From assembly GCF_014205275.1 (NCBI RefSeq), contig NZ_JACHND010000001.1:558001-622000 (forward strand): a stretch of 64,000 nucleotides of DNA. The letters are read 5' to 3'. The position numbers and the translations under genes were made by a program. The notes under the pieces were generated by a model, which was given only the letters and a program-made list of their open reading frames with translations, was not told the DNA's origin and did no database searches. The first letter of the stretch is position 1, and each line of letters begins with the position of its first letter. This document shows, piece by piece, positions 13,206-21,626 of the stretch. This stretch comes from Sphaerisporangium siamense. Its GTDB lineage: Bacteria > Actinomycetota > Actinomycetes > Streptosporangiales > Streptosporangiaceae.

Positions 13206-13753
13206 TTCGGGGTCCCCTGATCGATGAGCGGCAGCGACCGCAGAGCCTGGAGCTCCAGCTCGTCGATCTGCTTGGCGCGGTGGGCGCCGAACTTCATGTT
13301 CTGGATCTTGTCGTGCAGCTTGACGATCGCGTCGATGAGCATCTCGGGGCGCGGCGGGCAGCCGGGCAGGTAGATGTCCACGGGCACGACGTGGTCCACG
13401 CCCTGCACGATCGCGTAGTTGTTGAACATGCCACCGCTGGAGGCGCACACGCCCATGGCGATGACCCACTTGGGCTCGGCCATCTGGTCGTAGATCTGGC
13501 GCAGCACGGGCGCCATCTTCTGCGAGAGCCTGCCGGCCACGATCATCAGGTCGGCCTGGCGGGGGGAGGCCGACGCGCGTTCCATGCCGAACCTGGCCAG
13601 GTCGTGGTTCGGACCGCCCGTGGCCATCAGCTCGATGGCGCAGCAGGCCAGGCCGAACGTCGCCGGCCACACCGAGTTCTTACGCGCCCACCCGGCCGCC
13701 TGTTCCACGGTCGACAGGATGAACCCGCTCGGCAATTTCTCTTCGAGACCCAT
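13202..13753 (-). CDS. nuoB: NADH-quinone oxidoreductase subunit B (cluster N2)
   Basis: Iron-sulphur subunit carrying the terminal cluster N2 that reduces quinone, 183 residues. The tandem cysteines of N2 are in [12 protein letters not shown], with the remaining ligands in GVCASSGG and [11 protein letters not shown]. Gene spacing to nuoA is about 40 bases, one of the few non-overlapping junctions in the operon. Confidence 0.97.
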   Translation of the reverse strand: MGLEEKLPSGFILSTVEQAAGWARKNSVWPATFGLACCAIELMATGGPNHDLARFGMERASASPRQADLMIVAGRLSQKMAPVLRQIYDQMAEPKWVIAMGVCASSGGMFNNYAIVQGVDHVVPVDIYLPGCPPRPEMLIDAIVKLHDKIQNMKFGAHRAKQIDELELQALRSLPLIDQGTPK

Positions 13754-13792
13754 GTCAGTGCTTCCTCTCGCGCGCCTCCGGCACGCTGCCTC

Positions 13793-14152
13793 TCAGTCCC
13801 AGTCCAGGCCGCGGCGGCGCCACACGTAGGCGTAGGCGACCAGGACGGTGACGATGAACAGCACCATCTCGACCAGTCCGAAGACCCCGAGCTTGTCGAA
13901 CGCGACCGCCCACGGATAAAGGAAGATGATCTCGATGTCGAACACGATGAAGAGCATCGCGGTGATCATGTACTTCAGCGGGAACCGGCCGCCGCCGACG
14001 GGCTGCGGGGTGGGCTCGATGCCGCATTCGTAGGCGTCGAGCTTCGCCCGGTTCCACCGCTTGGGGCCGGTGAACGGGGCGATGCCCACGGAGAAGACGG
14101 CGAATCCCGCCGCGAGGACCGCGAGCACCAATATTGGTACGTACAGTTCCAT
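13793..14152 (-). CDS. nuoA: NADH-quinone oxidoreductase subunit A
   Basis: Three-helix membrane subunit, 119 residues, first gene of the nuo cluster. Family marks are the first helix ILVLAVLAAGFAVFSVG, the loop YECGIEP with its conserved Cys, and FDIEIIFLYPWAVAF. The 93 bases between the menJ stop and this start show no Rex-type palindrome, so the operon may be read from the Rex-marked region upstream of menJ. Confidence 0.96.
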   Translation of the reverse strand: MELYVPILVLAVLAAGFAVFSVGIAPFTGPKRWNRAKLDAYECGIEPTPQPVGGGRFPLKYMITAMLFIVFDIEIIFLYPWAVAFDKLGVFGLVEMVLFIVTVLVAYAYVWRRRGLDWD

Positions 14153-14245
14153 CGCTATGCGTCCCCTCTGAGCGCTGGCGCGTCGGTCAATCGGTTGCTG
14201 AGTCTAGGCAGGGCGATCATCGATCTTCGTTCCGGGTGCTGGATG

Positions 14246-15520
14246 TCATGCCGGTGGCGTGACCTTGGACAGGGCGTTGATGATCCGGTCTGACGCATCG
14301 CCCCGCCGGTCCGTGAGATTAGCAAGGAGTTTCAGAGCGAACCGCATCAGAGTGGGATGTGGCAGGCCGTGCCGCGTGAGAAAGCCCATCACGCCCGGCT
14401 TGCCGATGGCCTCGACGAACAGCCGCCCCAGAGTGAAGTAACCGCCGTAGGCGTCCTTGAGCGTCTTCGGGTAGGCGCGCAGCACGCGCTCGCGGCCCGC
14501 GGGGGCCGCGGCGGAGAGGGCGGTCGCGATGACGTCGGCCGCGATCCTGCCGGTCTCCATGGCGTAGGCGATGCCCTCGCCGTTGAAGGGGTTGATCATG
14601 CCGCCGGCGTCGCCGACGAGGACGAGGCCGCGGGTGTAGTGAGGCTGCCGGTTGAAGGCCATCGGCAGCGCCGCGCCGCGCACGGGGCCGGTCATGTTCT
14701 CTTCCGAGAACTCCCACTCGGCGGGCATGTTCCTGACCCACCGGCGCAGCAGGTCGCGGTAGTCGAGGTTCTGGAACGCCTCGCTGGTGTTGAGCAGGCC
14801 GAGCCCGACGTTGCTGGTGCCGTCGCCGACGCCGAACACCCAGCCGTAGCCCGGGAGCAGGCGTGCCGAGCCGTCCGGCTCGGTGTCCCACAGCTCCAGC
14901 CAGGACTCCAGCCAGTCGTCGTCGTGGCGCGGGCTGGTGAAGTACGTGCGCACGGCCACGCCCATCGGGCGGTCGTCGCGCTTGCGCAGGCCCATCGACA
15001 GCGACAGGCGCGAGGAGTTGCCGTCGGCGGCCACCACCAGGCGGGAGCGGGCGGTGAACGACTCGCCGTCCCGCTTGGCGGTCACGCCGGTGACGTGGCC
15101 GCTGCGCGCGTCCAGCACGGGGCCGGTGACGTTGACGCCCTGCAGGAGCCGGACGCCGCCGCGCTCGGCGTTGGACGCCAGGATCTGGTCGAAGTCCATG
15201 CGCGTGCGGACCAGGCCGTAGCCGGGGTAGCTGGACAGCTCGGGCCAGGCCAGTTCCAGGCGCATGCCGCCGCCGACGACGCGTAGGCCCTTGTTGCGTA
15301 TCCACCCGGGGCCGTCGACGTCGACGCCCATGGCGATCAGTTCCTTGACGGCGCGCGGCGTCAGACCGTCCCCGCACACCTTCTCGCGCGGGAACCGGGT
15401 CTTCTCCAGGAGCAGGACGTCGTAGCCGGCCTGCGCGAGGTAGAAGGCCGTGGTCGAACCCGCGGGTCCGGCGCCGACGACGATGACGTCGGCGTCCGCC
15501 GCAGGGGTTGACTCGCTCAC
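14246..15520 (-). CDS. menJ: Geranylgeranyl reductase family FAD protein, probable menaquinone reductase
   Basis: FAD-dependent reductase of 424 residues that saturates prenyl double bonds. The dinucleotide motif VVGAGPAGSTTAFYLA is near residue 15, the family motif PREKVCGDGLTPRAV near 45, and the second FAD motif GDAGGMINPFNGEGIAYAME near 290. Position between menG and nuoA matches the mycobacterial MenJ neighbourhood (menaquinone beta-isoprene reduction), which is why I prefer that name over archaeal lipid or chlorophyll homologues. The GTG start gives VSESTPAADADVIVVG. A perfect Rex operator lies about 55 bases upstream. Confidence 0.85.
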   Translation of the reverse strand: MSESTPAADADVIVVGAGPAGSTTAFYLAQAGYDVLLLEKTRFPREKVCGDGLTPRAVKELIAMGVDVDGPGWIRNKGLRVVGGGMRLELAWPELSSYPGYGLVRTRMDFDQILASNAERGGVRLLQGVNVTGPVLDARSGHVTGVTAKRDGESFTARSRLVVAADGNSSRLSLSMGLRKRDDRPMGVAVRTYFTSPRHDDDWLESWLELWDTEPDGSARLLPGYGWVFGVGDGTSNVGLGLLNTSEAFQNLDYRDLLRRWVRNMPAEWEFSEENMTGPVRGAALPMAFNRQPHYTRGLVLVGDAGGMINPFNGEGIAYAMETGRIAADVIATALSAAAPAGRERVLRAYPKTLKDAYGGYFTLGRLFVEAIGKPGVMGFLTRHGLPHPTLMRFALKLLANLTDRRGDASDRIINALSKVTPPA

Positions 15521-15573
15521 GGGACCTGTCCTGTCCTAGGTGCCGAGGGCCTGGGGACCGGGGCCTTCGTTCC

Positions 15574-15593
15574 TTTGTGAACCACTTCACAAA
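15574..15593. promoter_or_regulatory. Rex operator (ROP), perfect palindrome
   Basis: Two 8-base arms, TTTGTGAA and TTCACAAA, flank the spacer CCAC. This matches the known Rex operator core TGTGAA-N4-TTCACA exactly. It lies 53 bases upstream of the menJ start and downstream in the intergenic space from menG. Because nuoA-N follows menJ on the same strand after only 93 bases, the site plausibly controls menJ and the whole complex I operon according to NADH/NAD+ ratio (inference). Confidence 0.9.
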
Positions 15594-15647
15594 CTTGTCG
15601 GCGGAAGTCTAACCCTTTTTCCCTGCCCGCTGTCAGATGGAGCTTAC

Positions 15648-16379
15648 CTACTTGCCCACGGTTGGTTTAACCGCCCGATGCAGTGCCACGATGCCGAGCG
15701 AAAGATTGCGCCAGGCGACCCGTTCCCACCCCGCCTCGCGCACCAGCCGGGCCAGGCCGGCCTGGTCGGGCCAGGCGCGGATCGACTCGGCGAGATATTC
15801 GTAGGAGTCGGGATTGGAGCTGACCACACGGGCCACGGGAGGCAGCAGCCGCATCAGATATTGGCTGTAAACCAGGTCGAACGACTTGATCGTCGGCCGG
15901 GAGAACTCGCAGATCACGAGCCGTCCGCCGGGCCTGGTGACGCGCAGCATCTCACGCAGCGCCTCCACCGTGTCGTTGACGTTTCGCAACCCGAACGAGA
16001 TGGTCGCGACGTCGAAGGTGTCGTCGGCGAACGGCAGGCGCAGGGCGTCCCCGGCGACGAAGGTGACACCGCCGGGGCCCGCGTCCAGGCCCGAGCTCCC
16101 GCGCCGGGCGGCGCCCGTGCGCAGCATGCCGAGCGAGAAGTCGCAGGCGATCGCGCGCGCCCCCAGGCCGGTGAACGACTCCGACGAGGTGCCCGTGCCG
16201 GCGGCCAGGTCGAGGACCAGCTCACCCGGGCCCGCGTCGACGGCGGCGGCGGTCGCTCTGCGCCAGAGGCGGTCTTGGCCGAGAGATAGGACATCGTTGA
16301 CCAAGTCGTAACGCCGGGCCGTGCGATCGAACATCGCCGCGACCTCGTGCGGTCGCTTGTCCAGGGAAGCACGCGTCAT
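15648..16379 (-). CDS. menG: Demethylmenaquinone methyltransferase
   Basis: SAM-dependent C-methyltransferase (UbiE/MenG family) performing the last step of menaquinone synthesis, 243 residues. The ATG at 16379 gives [18 protein letters not shown]; longer frames upstream overlap the divergent gene and are rejected. Motifs are [20 protein letters not shown], the SAM site [14 protein letters not shown] near residue 60, [14 protein letters not shown] and [10 protein letters not shown]. It sits head-to-head with the secreted protein gene at 16458. Confidence 0.93.
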   Translation of the reverse strand: MTRASLDKRPHEVAAMFDRTARRYDLVNDVLSLGQDRLWRRATAAAVDAGPGELVLDLAAGTGTSSESFTGLGARAIACDFSLGMLRTGAARRGSSGLDAGPGGVTFVAGDALRLPFADDTFDVATISFGLRNVNDTVEALREMLRVTRPGGRLVICEFSRPTIKSFDLVYSQYLMRLLPPVARVVSSNPDSYEYLAESIRAWPDQAGLARLVREAGWERVAWRNLSLGIVALHRAVKPTVGK

Positions 16380-16457
16380 GCGGACAAGCTTAGTGGCCAC
16401 GCGTTCATCCACCCAAAGTAGTCGCTTCATCACCGAGCGTCTGCTAGGACTTGGGGA

Positions 16458-17750
16458 ATGCCGACCCGAAAGCCGGCCGCCGCGGCCGCCTCTCTGCTCG
16501 CGGGGGCCATCGCCCTGCTCCCCTGCGCCGCCGCCCGCGCCGGGACCGTCCCGCACCCCCGCGTGGTCTCCCCCGACCCCGTCGACCACACCCCGCACGT
16601 GCTCGACGGCATCGTCAACGCCTTCGCCCTGGTGGGGAGGACGGTCGTGGTCGGCGGCGAGTTCACCCGGGTGCGCGAGGCGCGGGGCGGGGCCGCGCTG
16701 CGCAGGTCCAACCTGTTCGCCTACGACCTGCTCACCGGCCGGGTGGACCCGCGTTTCTCGCCCGAGGTGGACGGCCCGGTGCGCGCGCTGGTGGCGGGCC
16801 CTCGTGGAACGGTCTACGTCGGGGGCGGCTTCCTCTCGGCCGGGCGGCCCGGCGGCCGGGACGGCGCGGCGCGCGGCCTCGCGCGGTTGTCGCTGGCCGA
16901 CGGCGCCCCGGCGCCGGGCTTCGCCGCGCCGGTGAGCGGCGGCGAGGTGCTGAGCCTGGTGCTCCGGGGCGGCAAGCTGTACGTCGGCGGCGACTTCGAG
17001 GGCGTGTCCGGCGCCTCGCGGCCGGCGCTCGCCCGCCTGGACGCCGCGACCGGCGGCCTCGACCCGTCCTTCACCGTCACGCCGGGCGGGGGGAGGGGAG
17101 GCTCGCCGAAGGTCTACGCGATGGCCGCGACCCGTGACCGTCTCGCCGTGGACGGCTCGTTCACCACGCTGGACGGCCTGCGCCGCCCTCAGCTGGGCCT
17201 GATCGACATCGGCATGGGCCGCCCGACCGTCGCCCCCTGGCACACCGAGGCGTACGCCCCCGCGTGTAAGGAGGCGTTTCCCTCTTACGTTCGGGGCCTG
17301 GATTTCTCACCCGACGGGCAGTATTTCGTCGTAGTGACGACAGGCGGCGCGAAGGGCACGGGCAAGCTGTGCGATTCCGCGGCGCGGTTCGAGACGTATT
17401 CACCGGGTTCACCGGGCCGCGCGATCCGGCCCACTTGGGTGAACTTCACCGGCGGCGACTCACTGTACTCGGTGGCGGTGACCGGCGCCGCGGTCTACGT
17501 CGGCGGGCATCAGCGCTGGCTGGACAACCCGCGGGGCTCGGACTCGGCCGGGCCGGGCGCGGTGCCGAGGCCGGGCATTGCCGCGATTCACCCCGGCACC
17601 GGCAAAGCCCTCACATGGAACCCGACTCGCGACCGCGGCATCGGAGTCAAAGCGTTCCTGGCTCACAAAGGCGGCCTTCTCGTCGGAAGCGACACCACGC
17701 ACCTCGGACACGAGTACCATGCCCGGGTCGGCATGTTCCCGCTCCCTTAA
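16458..17750 (+). CDS. Secreted delta-60-repeat (DUF5122-type) beta-propeller protein
   Basis: A 430-residue protein with a Sec signal peptide ([22 protein letters not shown], likely cleavage after ARA near residue 30). The body has repeated units with the pattern VxVGGxF followed about 20 residues later by ALARLDxxTGxxDPxF, for example [20 protein letters not shown] and [10 protein letters not shown]. This is the delta-60 repeat class predicted to form a beta-propeller. Two lone cysteines (ACKEAF and KLCDSA) could form one disulphide. Function is unknown; the ATG at 16458 follows a gap of 78 bases from the divergent menG start. Confidence 0.75.
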   Translation: MPTRKPAAAAASLLAGAIALLPCAAARAGTVPHPRVVSPDPVDHTPHVLDGIVNAFALVGRTVVVGGEFTRVREARGGAALRRSNLFAYDLLTGRVDPRFSPEVDGPVRALVAGPRGTVYVGGGFLSAGRPGGRDGAARGLARLSLADGAPAPGFAAPVSGGEVLSLVLRGGKLYVGGDFEGVSGASRPALARLDAATGGLDPSFTVTPGGGRGGSPKVYAMAATRDRLAVDGSFTTLDGLRRPQLGLIDIGMGRPTVAPWHTEAYAPACKEAFPSYVRGLDFSPDGQYFVVVTTGGAKGTGKLCDSAARFETYSPGSPGRAIRPTWVNFTGGDSLYSVAVTGAAVYVGGHQRWLDNPRGSDSAGPGAVPRPGIAAIHPGTGKALTWNPTRDRGIGVKAFLAHKGGLLVGSDTTHLGHEYHARVGMFPLP

Positions 17751-17947
17751 CCCTTGCGGCCCTTGCTGATCTGCTCACTCACCGCGTCACGCTGCTTGGA
17801 CAGCAGCACGTAGCTGGCGACGCCACTGATCACGAAACTGATCACCAGCAGCCAGAACGCGTTGTGGATGCCGATCAGGTAGAGCACACCGAGGGTGACG
17901 GCGAACAGGCCGAGCCGTGACGCGGTGTAGACGATAAACGGTCGCAC
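17747..17947 (-). CDS. DUF4229-type small membrane protein
   Basis: 66-residue protein with two predicted transmembrane helices (LGLFAVTLGVLYLIGI and FWLLVISFVISGVASYVLL) followed by a basic, charged tail ([17 protein letters not shown]). This resembles the short actinobacterial DUF4229 family of unknown function. It converges with, and overlaps by 4 bases, the upstream secreted protein gene. Confidence 0.7.
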   Translation of the reverse strand: MRPFIVYTASRLGLFAVTLGVLYLIGIHNAFWLLVISFVISGVASYVLLSKQRDAVSEQISKGRKG

Positions 17948-18257
17948 AGCGTCGAGGTTACGCCACCGGCCCGATGGAGCGGTCTAGGGCACCCCCGCAC
18001 GGCCGCCGATTAAGACCCCGGAGCTTTACCGGCTCACTTCGCATCGGGCGCGAGCACTGCTAGTGTTCCCAACACGGCGCTTAAGTAAAGAAACACCCAC
18101 GAGCGCCCCAAAGAGGCTCTATCATATAACAAACGGGCAGTCAGCTGATAACAACCCGTGATCTATCGATGTAAATCACGGATATATCAGATTTGGCTCG
18201 GCAAACTGGATACCTGTCCGCCCGCTTCAGGGACGCGGGATGCGAGGGGGAGAGATT
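17948..18257. other. Non-coding region upstream of bldC, AT-rich for this genome
   Basis: About 310 bases without a credible gene. The part from about 18100 to 18215 is strikingly AT-rich compared with its surroundings (runs such as ATCATATAAC and GATATATCAG). It contains one inverted repeat annotated separately. It probably holds the bldC promoter and operators; I cannot assign a -10/-35 pair with confidence. Confidence 0.5.
18156..18181. promoter_or_regulatory. Inverted repeat upstream of bldC
   Basis: Perfect 7-base arms CCGTGAT and ATCACGG are separated by 12 bases, centred about 90 bases upstream of the bldC start, inside an AT-rich stretch. The spacing and composition suit an operator for a dimeric regulator. 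No family match is recognised. Confidence 0.45.
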
Positions 18258-18479
18258 GTGGAGAGTAGCAGCGAACGTCTGCTGACCCCCGGAGAGGTTG
18301 CCGCCCTCTTCCGGGTCGATCCAAAAACGGTGACGCGCTGGGCAGCGGCAGGCCGTATCAGCAGCATCCGTACCCCCGGAGGGCACCGGCGTTTCCGCGA
18401 GTCGGAGGTGCACGCTCTCCTGCGTGGCGAGGAAGTTCTCACGGCCGAACGGCCGGGCGGCGACTCGCCGCGTGTCTGA
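18258..18479 (+). CDS. bldC: BldC, MerR-like developmental regulator
   Basis: Small DNA-binding protein of 73 residues made almost entirely of one MerR-type winged HTH: LLTPGEVAALFRVDPKTVTRWAAAG... then TPGGHRRFRESEVHALL. This closely matches Streptomyces BldC, which binds direct repeats cooperatively and keeps vegetative growth going. I chose the GTG at 18258 because a GGGGGAGAG Shine-Dalgarno lies just upstream; an in-frame ATG at 18240 would leave that motif inside the gene. It stands alone, with an unusual AT-rich leader. Confidence 0.92.
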   Translation: MESSSERLLTPGEVAALFRVDPKTVTRWAAAGRISSIRTPGGHRRFRESEVHALLRGEEVLTAERPGGDSPRV

Positions 18480-18755
18480 TCCACTGGTGCGAGCTGGCCG
18501 GGCCTGGCGATCTTCGCGAGGCACGGTGAACTCCAACAGCGTGACGCGCCACCCGGTGATCCTGCGCGCCTCCCGGAAGCCGCAGGGTCACTGTTCTTTT
18601 TAGTCCATGTCATAAATGCATTTACGGATGTGATTGAACGTCGGCCGGGACGCCCACACGGCAGGGCACCAGATCCGGTACCGCGGGGAAGCCACGACCC
18701 GCGGCCCCGGCCGGCCCGGGATCCCCCCGTCCACGGCCGGCGTCTCAGCGGTCCC

Positions 18756-19004
18756 TCAGCGGTCATGGCCCGACTGGGACTCCTTGAACGCCAGGAACTC
18801 CCGCTCCAGCTCGTCGTTCCCCTCCCGCCAGCGCCTGCGCCGCTCGGCGTCCTGCTCCTCGGTGACGGCCTCGGGCAGCCACCGATCGTAGTCGGGGTCG
18901 CCCGGCTCGATCTCCACGTAGGCGTTGCCGATCAGGCGCCCGTCATCACTGGCCAGGGTCTGCGGTATCCGCAAGGTCCCGTCCGCGAGACGGATGACGT
19001 ACAT
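18756..19004 (-). CDS. Small charged protein, partner gene of the lethal-factor-like protease
   Basis: 82-residue protein, no signal or membrane segment. The first 40 residues look like a small beta fold (MYVIRLADGTLRIPQTL...), the rest is a highly charged helix (AVTEEQDAERRRRWREGNDELEREF). I recognise no family. It begins 10 bases after the stop of the metalloprotease gene, so the two are almost certainly cotranscribed. Possible roles are cognate inhibitor, chaperone or unrelated passenger; the sequence alone does not decide. Confidence 0.6.
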   Translation of the reverse strand: MYVIRLADGTLRIPQTLASDDGRLIGNAYVEIEPGDPDYDRWLPEAVTEEQDAERRRRWREGNDELEREFLAFKESQSGHDR

Positions 19005-19014
19005 GACGGTTCAC

Positions 19015-20091
19015 CTAGATTCCGTAGCGCCGGTTGAAGAAGAGCATGACATTGAGCGCGGCACGGGTGTCGCCGTTCAGCATGTCCACCAGGGCCGGGC
19101 GCTGCCGCGAGGCGATGGCGGCGAAGGCGTCGGCGAAGAACTCCTTGCGGCCGAGGCCGCCGGGCTGGCGGTGGAACGTCGAGGCGAACAGCGGCGCGCA
19201 CTCCTCGTAGAGGGCCGTGAACTCCGGGGAGTCCGAAACCCATTCGCCCGGCGCCGCGTCGATGTCGTCGAGCGCGTGCCCGGTCTCGTGCATCATCACG
19301 TCGGGCGTCGGGGACGGCCGGTCGCCCACCACGATCTTGCGGTCGCCGTAGGCGCCGGCGCAGACGTCCCACGTCGCCTTGCCGGAGGGCAGCGGCGCGC
19401 CCCGCAGATAGCCCATGTCGTCCAGATCGGGCACGCCTCCGGCTCCGACATAGATGCCGTCGAGTCCGACCGCCAGGAGCGCTTTGAGACGCTCCGGCAG
19501 CCGGGACAGGCTGTCGACGGCGCGGACGGCGTCCGGCGAGGGCGGCCCGTCGGCCGCGTCCCACTGGCGGTACAGGATCTGCTCCAGCGGCCCGCAGTGC
19601 TTCAGGCCGTCGCGGAGGTCGGGGGTGTCGGGCGAGTTCGGCTGGGCCAGGGGCGGCTCGTCGTCCAGCTCGAAGTCCCGCCAGATGTACTGGGGCCGGT
19701 CCACGACCGGCGCGGTGACCGCCTGGGCGGAGTCCACGCGGGGCTGCTCGCCCTCCCAGAAGGAGTCGGCGCGGCGTCCGGCCCTGCGCCCGCCGTCGCG
19801 CGGCTCGGCCCGGTGGTCGCCGCGGCCCTCGCGCCCCTGGCGGCGGGAGTCCGCCCGGCCCTCCCGCGTGAGGTCGGCGAAGCCGGCGTCGGGACGGCGG
19901 GAGTCGGCGGGTTCCTGCGGGACCTCGCGCGAGGTCTCTCCCCGGAAGGCGTACGGCCCGCGCTGCCGCCAGCGCGACGCCCTGCGGTGCCGGCCCCTGT
20001 CGCCGGAGAACCCGGTCACGGCGACGGCCTGGGGGCCCGAGCGGGCGCGAAGATCTGCACGCAACCTCTCCCGTTCCGCGAGCGTGGTCAC
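19015..20091 (-). CDS. Anthrax-lethal-factor-like zinc metalloprotease
   Basis: 358 residues. Residues 1-120 are Arg/Asp/Gly-rich and look disordered, with no signal peptide. Residues 130-358 carry a gluzincin-type zinc site: HETGH at 268-272 followed by ALDDID, then KEFFADAF at 316-323. In anthrax lethal factor the equivalent segments are HEFGH-AVDD and EFFAEAF, supplying two His ligands, catalytic Glu and the third ligand Glu, so H268, H272 and E317 with E269 are predicted here. The lethal factor active-site Tyr that lies 7 residues before the Glu ligand has no clear counterpart. GTG start, weak Shine-Dalgarno. Substrate and export route are unknown. Confidence 0.72.
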   Translation of the reverse strand: MTTLAERERLRADLRARSGPQAVAVTGFSGDRGRHRRASRWRQRGPYAFRGETSREVPQEPADSRRPDAGFADLTREGRADSRRQGREGRGDHRAEPRDGGRRAGRRADSFWEGEQPRVDSAQAVTAPVVDRPQYIWRDFELDDEPPLAQPNSPDTPDLRDGLKHCGPLEQILYRQWDAADGPPSPDAVRAVDSLSRLPERLKALLAVGLDGIYVGAGGVPDLDDMGYLRGAPLPSGKATWDVCAGAYGDRKIVVGDRPSPTPDVMMHETGHALDDIDAAPGEWVSDSPEFTALYEECAPLFASTFHRQPGGLGRKEFFADAFAAIASRQRPALVDMLNGDTRAALNVMLFFNRRYGI

Positions 20092-20213
20092 GGTCCACCG
20101 TACGACGTGGCCGCGCGGGAAGCCATGTGAAATGTCCTACGGAGATGGCTCCGGGGACCCCTGACGTCCCGCCCGGAGACACGATCTACCGCAGAATGGC
20201 TTACGCTGCGGAC

Positions 20214-20522
20214 ATGCCTAGCGTGCTTCTTGGCCTGGCGCTGTTGGCCTTCTGGCTCTACTGCCTGTTCGATGTGATAACCACCCCTGAGGAGGACGTC
20301 AGGAACCTGCCGAAGATGCTGTGGGTTCTCATCGTCGTGCTCCTGGTCGCGGTCGGCGGCGTGTTCTGGCTGCTCCTCGGCCGCCCGTTGAGTGAGCAGA
20401 CCGTCCAGCGGCGGCGCATGGGCCGCCCGAGCGGCAACCGCCCCCCGGTGGTCCGCGGCCCCGACGACGACCCCGATTTCCTCCGCGACCTCGACCGGCG
20501 CCTCCGCCGCGAGGACGACTGA
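20214..20522 (+). CDS. PLDc_N domain small membrane protein
   Basis: 102 residues with two transmembrane helices: SVLLGLALLAFWLYCLFDVI and MLWVLIVVLLVAVGGVFWLLLGRP, joined by TTPEEDVRNLPK. This is the PLDc_N pattern (the N-terminal membrane part of phospholipase D-type proteins, often found alone). A basic then acidic tail of about 45 residues ends in RRLRREDD. I prefer the ATG at 20214; TACGCT just upstream could be a -10 of a leaderless transcript. An in-frame ATG at 20196 is possible. Divergent from the protease gene. Confidence 0.75.
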   Translation: MPSVLLGLALLAFWLYCLFDVITTPEEDVRNLPKMLWVLIVVLLVAVGGVFWLLLGRPLSEQTVQRRRMGRPSGNRPPVVRGPDDDPDFLRDLDRRLRREDD

Positions 20523-20530
20523 CCCCGCGA

Positions 20531-20551
20531 GGGGCGCCTCAAGGGCGCCCC
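20531..20551. terminator. GC-rich hairpin after the PLDc_N gene
   Basis: An 8-base stem (GGGGCGCC and GGCGCCCC) with a 5-base loop begins 9 bases after the stop codon. No T tract follows, as is common for terminators in high-GC actinomycetes. Confidence 0.5.
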
Positions 20552-20594
20552 CGGCCGCCGAGCGCAGCGCGGCGAATCAGCAACATCCGCCCCG

Positions 20595-20619
20595 CCGTGC
20601 CGGTCGGCGACCGGCACGG
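20595..20619. terminator. Bidirectional terminator hairpin before ccsB end
   Basis: Perfect 11-base stem CCGTGCCGGTC / GACCGGCACGG with a 3-base loop, between two convergent genes (PLDc_N protein on the plus strand and ccsB on the minus strand). Placed 17 bases from the ccsB stop. Confidence 0.65.
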
Positions 20620-20636
20620 GAGGACGACGGGGGCCG

Positions 20637-21626
20637 CTACGGAACCTGCGCGTAGGAGTGCAGGCCCGACAGGAAGATGTTCACACCCACCAGGTTGAAG
20701 ATGAGGCAGCCGAAGGCGATGAGCTGGACGATCGTCGCGGCCCTGCCCCGCCACCCGGCGGTCGCCTTCGCGTGCAGGTAGGCCGCGTAGGCGATCCACG
20801 TGATGAAGGACCAGACCTCCTTGGGGTCCCAGCCCCAGTAGCGTCCCCACGCCTTGTCGGCCCACAGGGCGCCCGCGATGACGGCGAACGTCCAGATGGG
20901 GAAGGCGATCACGATGGCCTGGTGGGCGACCCTCTCCAGGACCTCCCGCGCGGGCAGCCGCGACGGGCCGTCCTTGCGCGCCAGGAACAGGATGCCGGCG
21001 ACCCCGGCGACGATGAACAGACCCGCCGCGATGATCGCCGCCGACACATGGATGGCGATCCAGTAAGAGTTCAGTGCCGGAACGACAGGGCCGGCCTGTA
21101 CGTGGAGGTAACGTACGGCGAACCCGAGCACCAGGGCCGCGGCCAGGCAGACGAACGCGCCGAGGAAGCGGACCGGCTGGCGGGCCTGCATCACCAGGAA
21201 CGCGCCGACCGCGGCGATGCAGATCGCCACCACGAACTCGTACATGTTGGCCCACGGCCAGCGGCCCACCGCGAGGCCCCTGGTGATGAGGGCGGCCACG
21301 TTGCCGGCCAGGCCCAGCCAGCTCAGGGCGACCGCGACCGCGCCGGTGCGCGCCACCCATGGGGCAGGGCCGGGCGGCGTGGCGGCGGGGGCGTCCGCGG
21401 CGTCGTCGCCACGGTCGGCATGGTCGGCAGGGCCGGCGTCCTCGGCGGCCGGCGCGCCCGCGCCCACCGTGACCAGCTTGCGGGCCGGCGTGGCCGTCGC
21501 GGCCCTGATCCGGCCGAAGCCGAGGTCCAGCGCGTAGCCGATCATGGCGAGCACGTAGAGCAGGACGGTCGCCAGGATCAGCTGGTCGCTGAGCGCGGCG
21601 AGTCCGGAGTCGATCTCAGTGGGCAT
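20637..21626 (-). CDS. ccsB: Cytochrome c biogenesis protein CcsB (CcsA/ResC-type haem exporter)
   Basis: Polytopic membrane protein, 329 residues, half of the System II haem delivery/cytochrome c synthetase with ResB. The tryptophan-rich signature GWDPKEVWSFITW is near residue 262, and conserved external histidines occur in SYWIAIHVS and GLHSYAQVP. I place the start at the ATG at 21626 because AAGGAG lies 6 bases upstream; this overlaps the resB end by 11 bases. A Pro/Asp/Ala-rich loop near residues 50-90 is extra. Confidence 0.94.
   Translation of the reverse strand: MPTEIDSGLAALSDQLILATVLLYVLAMIGYALDLGFGRIRAATATPARKLVTVGAGAPAAEDAGPADHADRGDDAADAPAATPPGPAPWVARTGAVAVALSWLGLAGNVAALITRGLAVGRWPWANMYEFVVAICIAAVGAFLVMQARQPVRFLGAFVCLAAALVLGFAVRYLHVQAGPVVPALNSYWIAIHVSAAIIAAGLFIVAGVAGILFLARKDGPSRLPAREVLERVAHQAIVIAFPIWTFAVIAGALWADKAWGRYWGWDPKEVWSFITWIAYAAYLHAKATAGWRGRAATIVQLIAFGCLIFNLVGVNIFLSGLHSYAQVP

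Noticed and set aside
14153-14245. Rex site directly before nuoA
   Set aside because: The 93-base gap was read on both strands and no TGTGAA/TTCACA pair was found.
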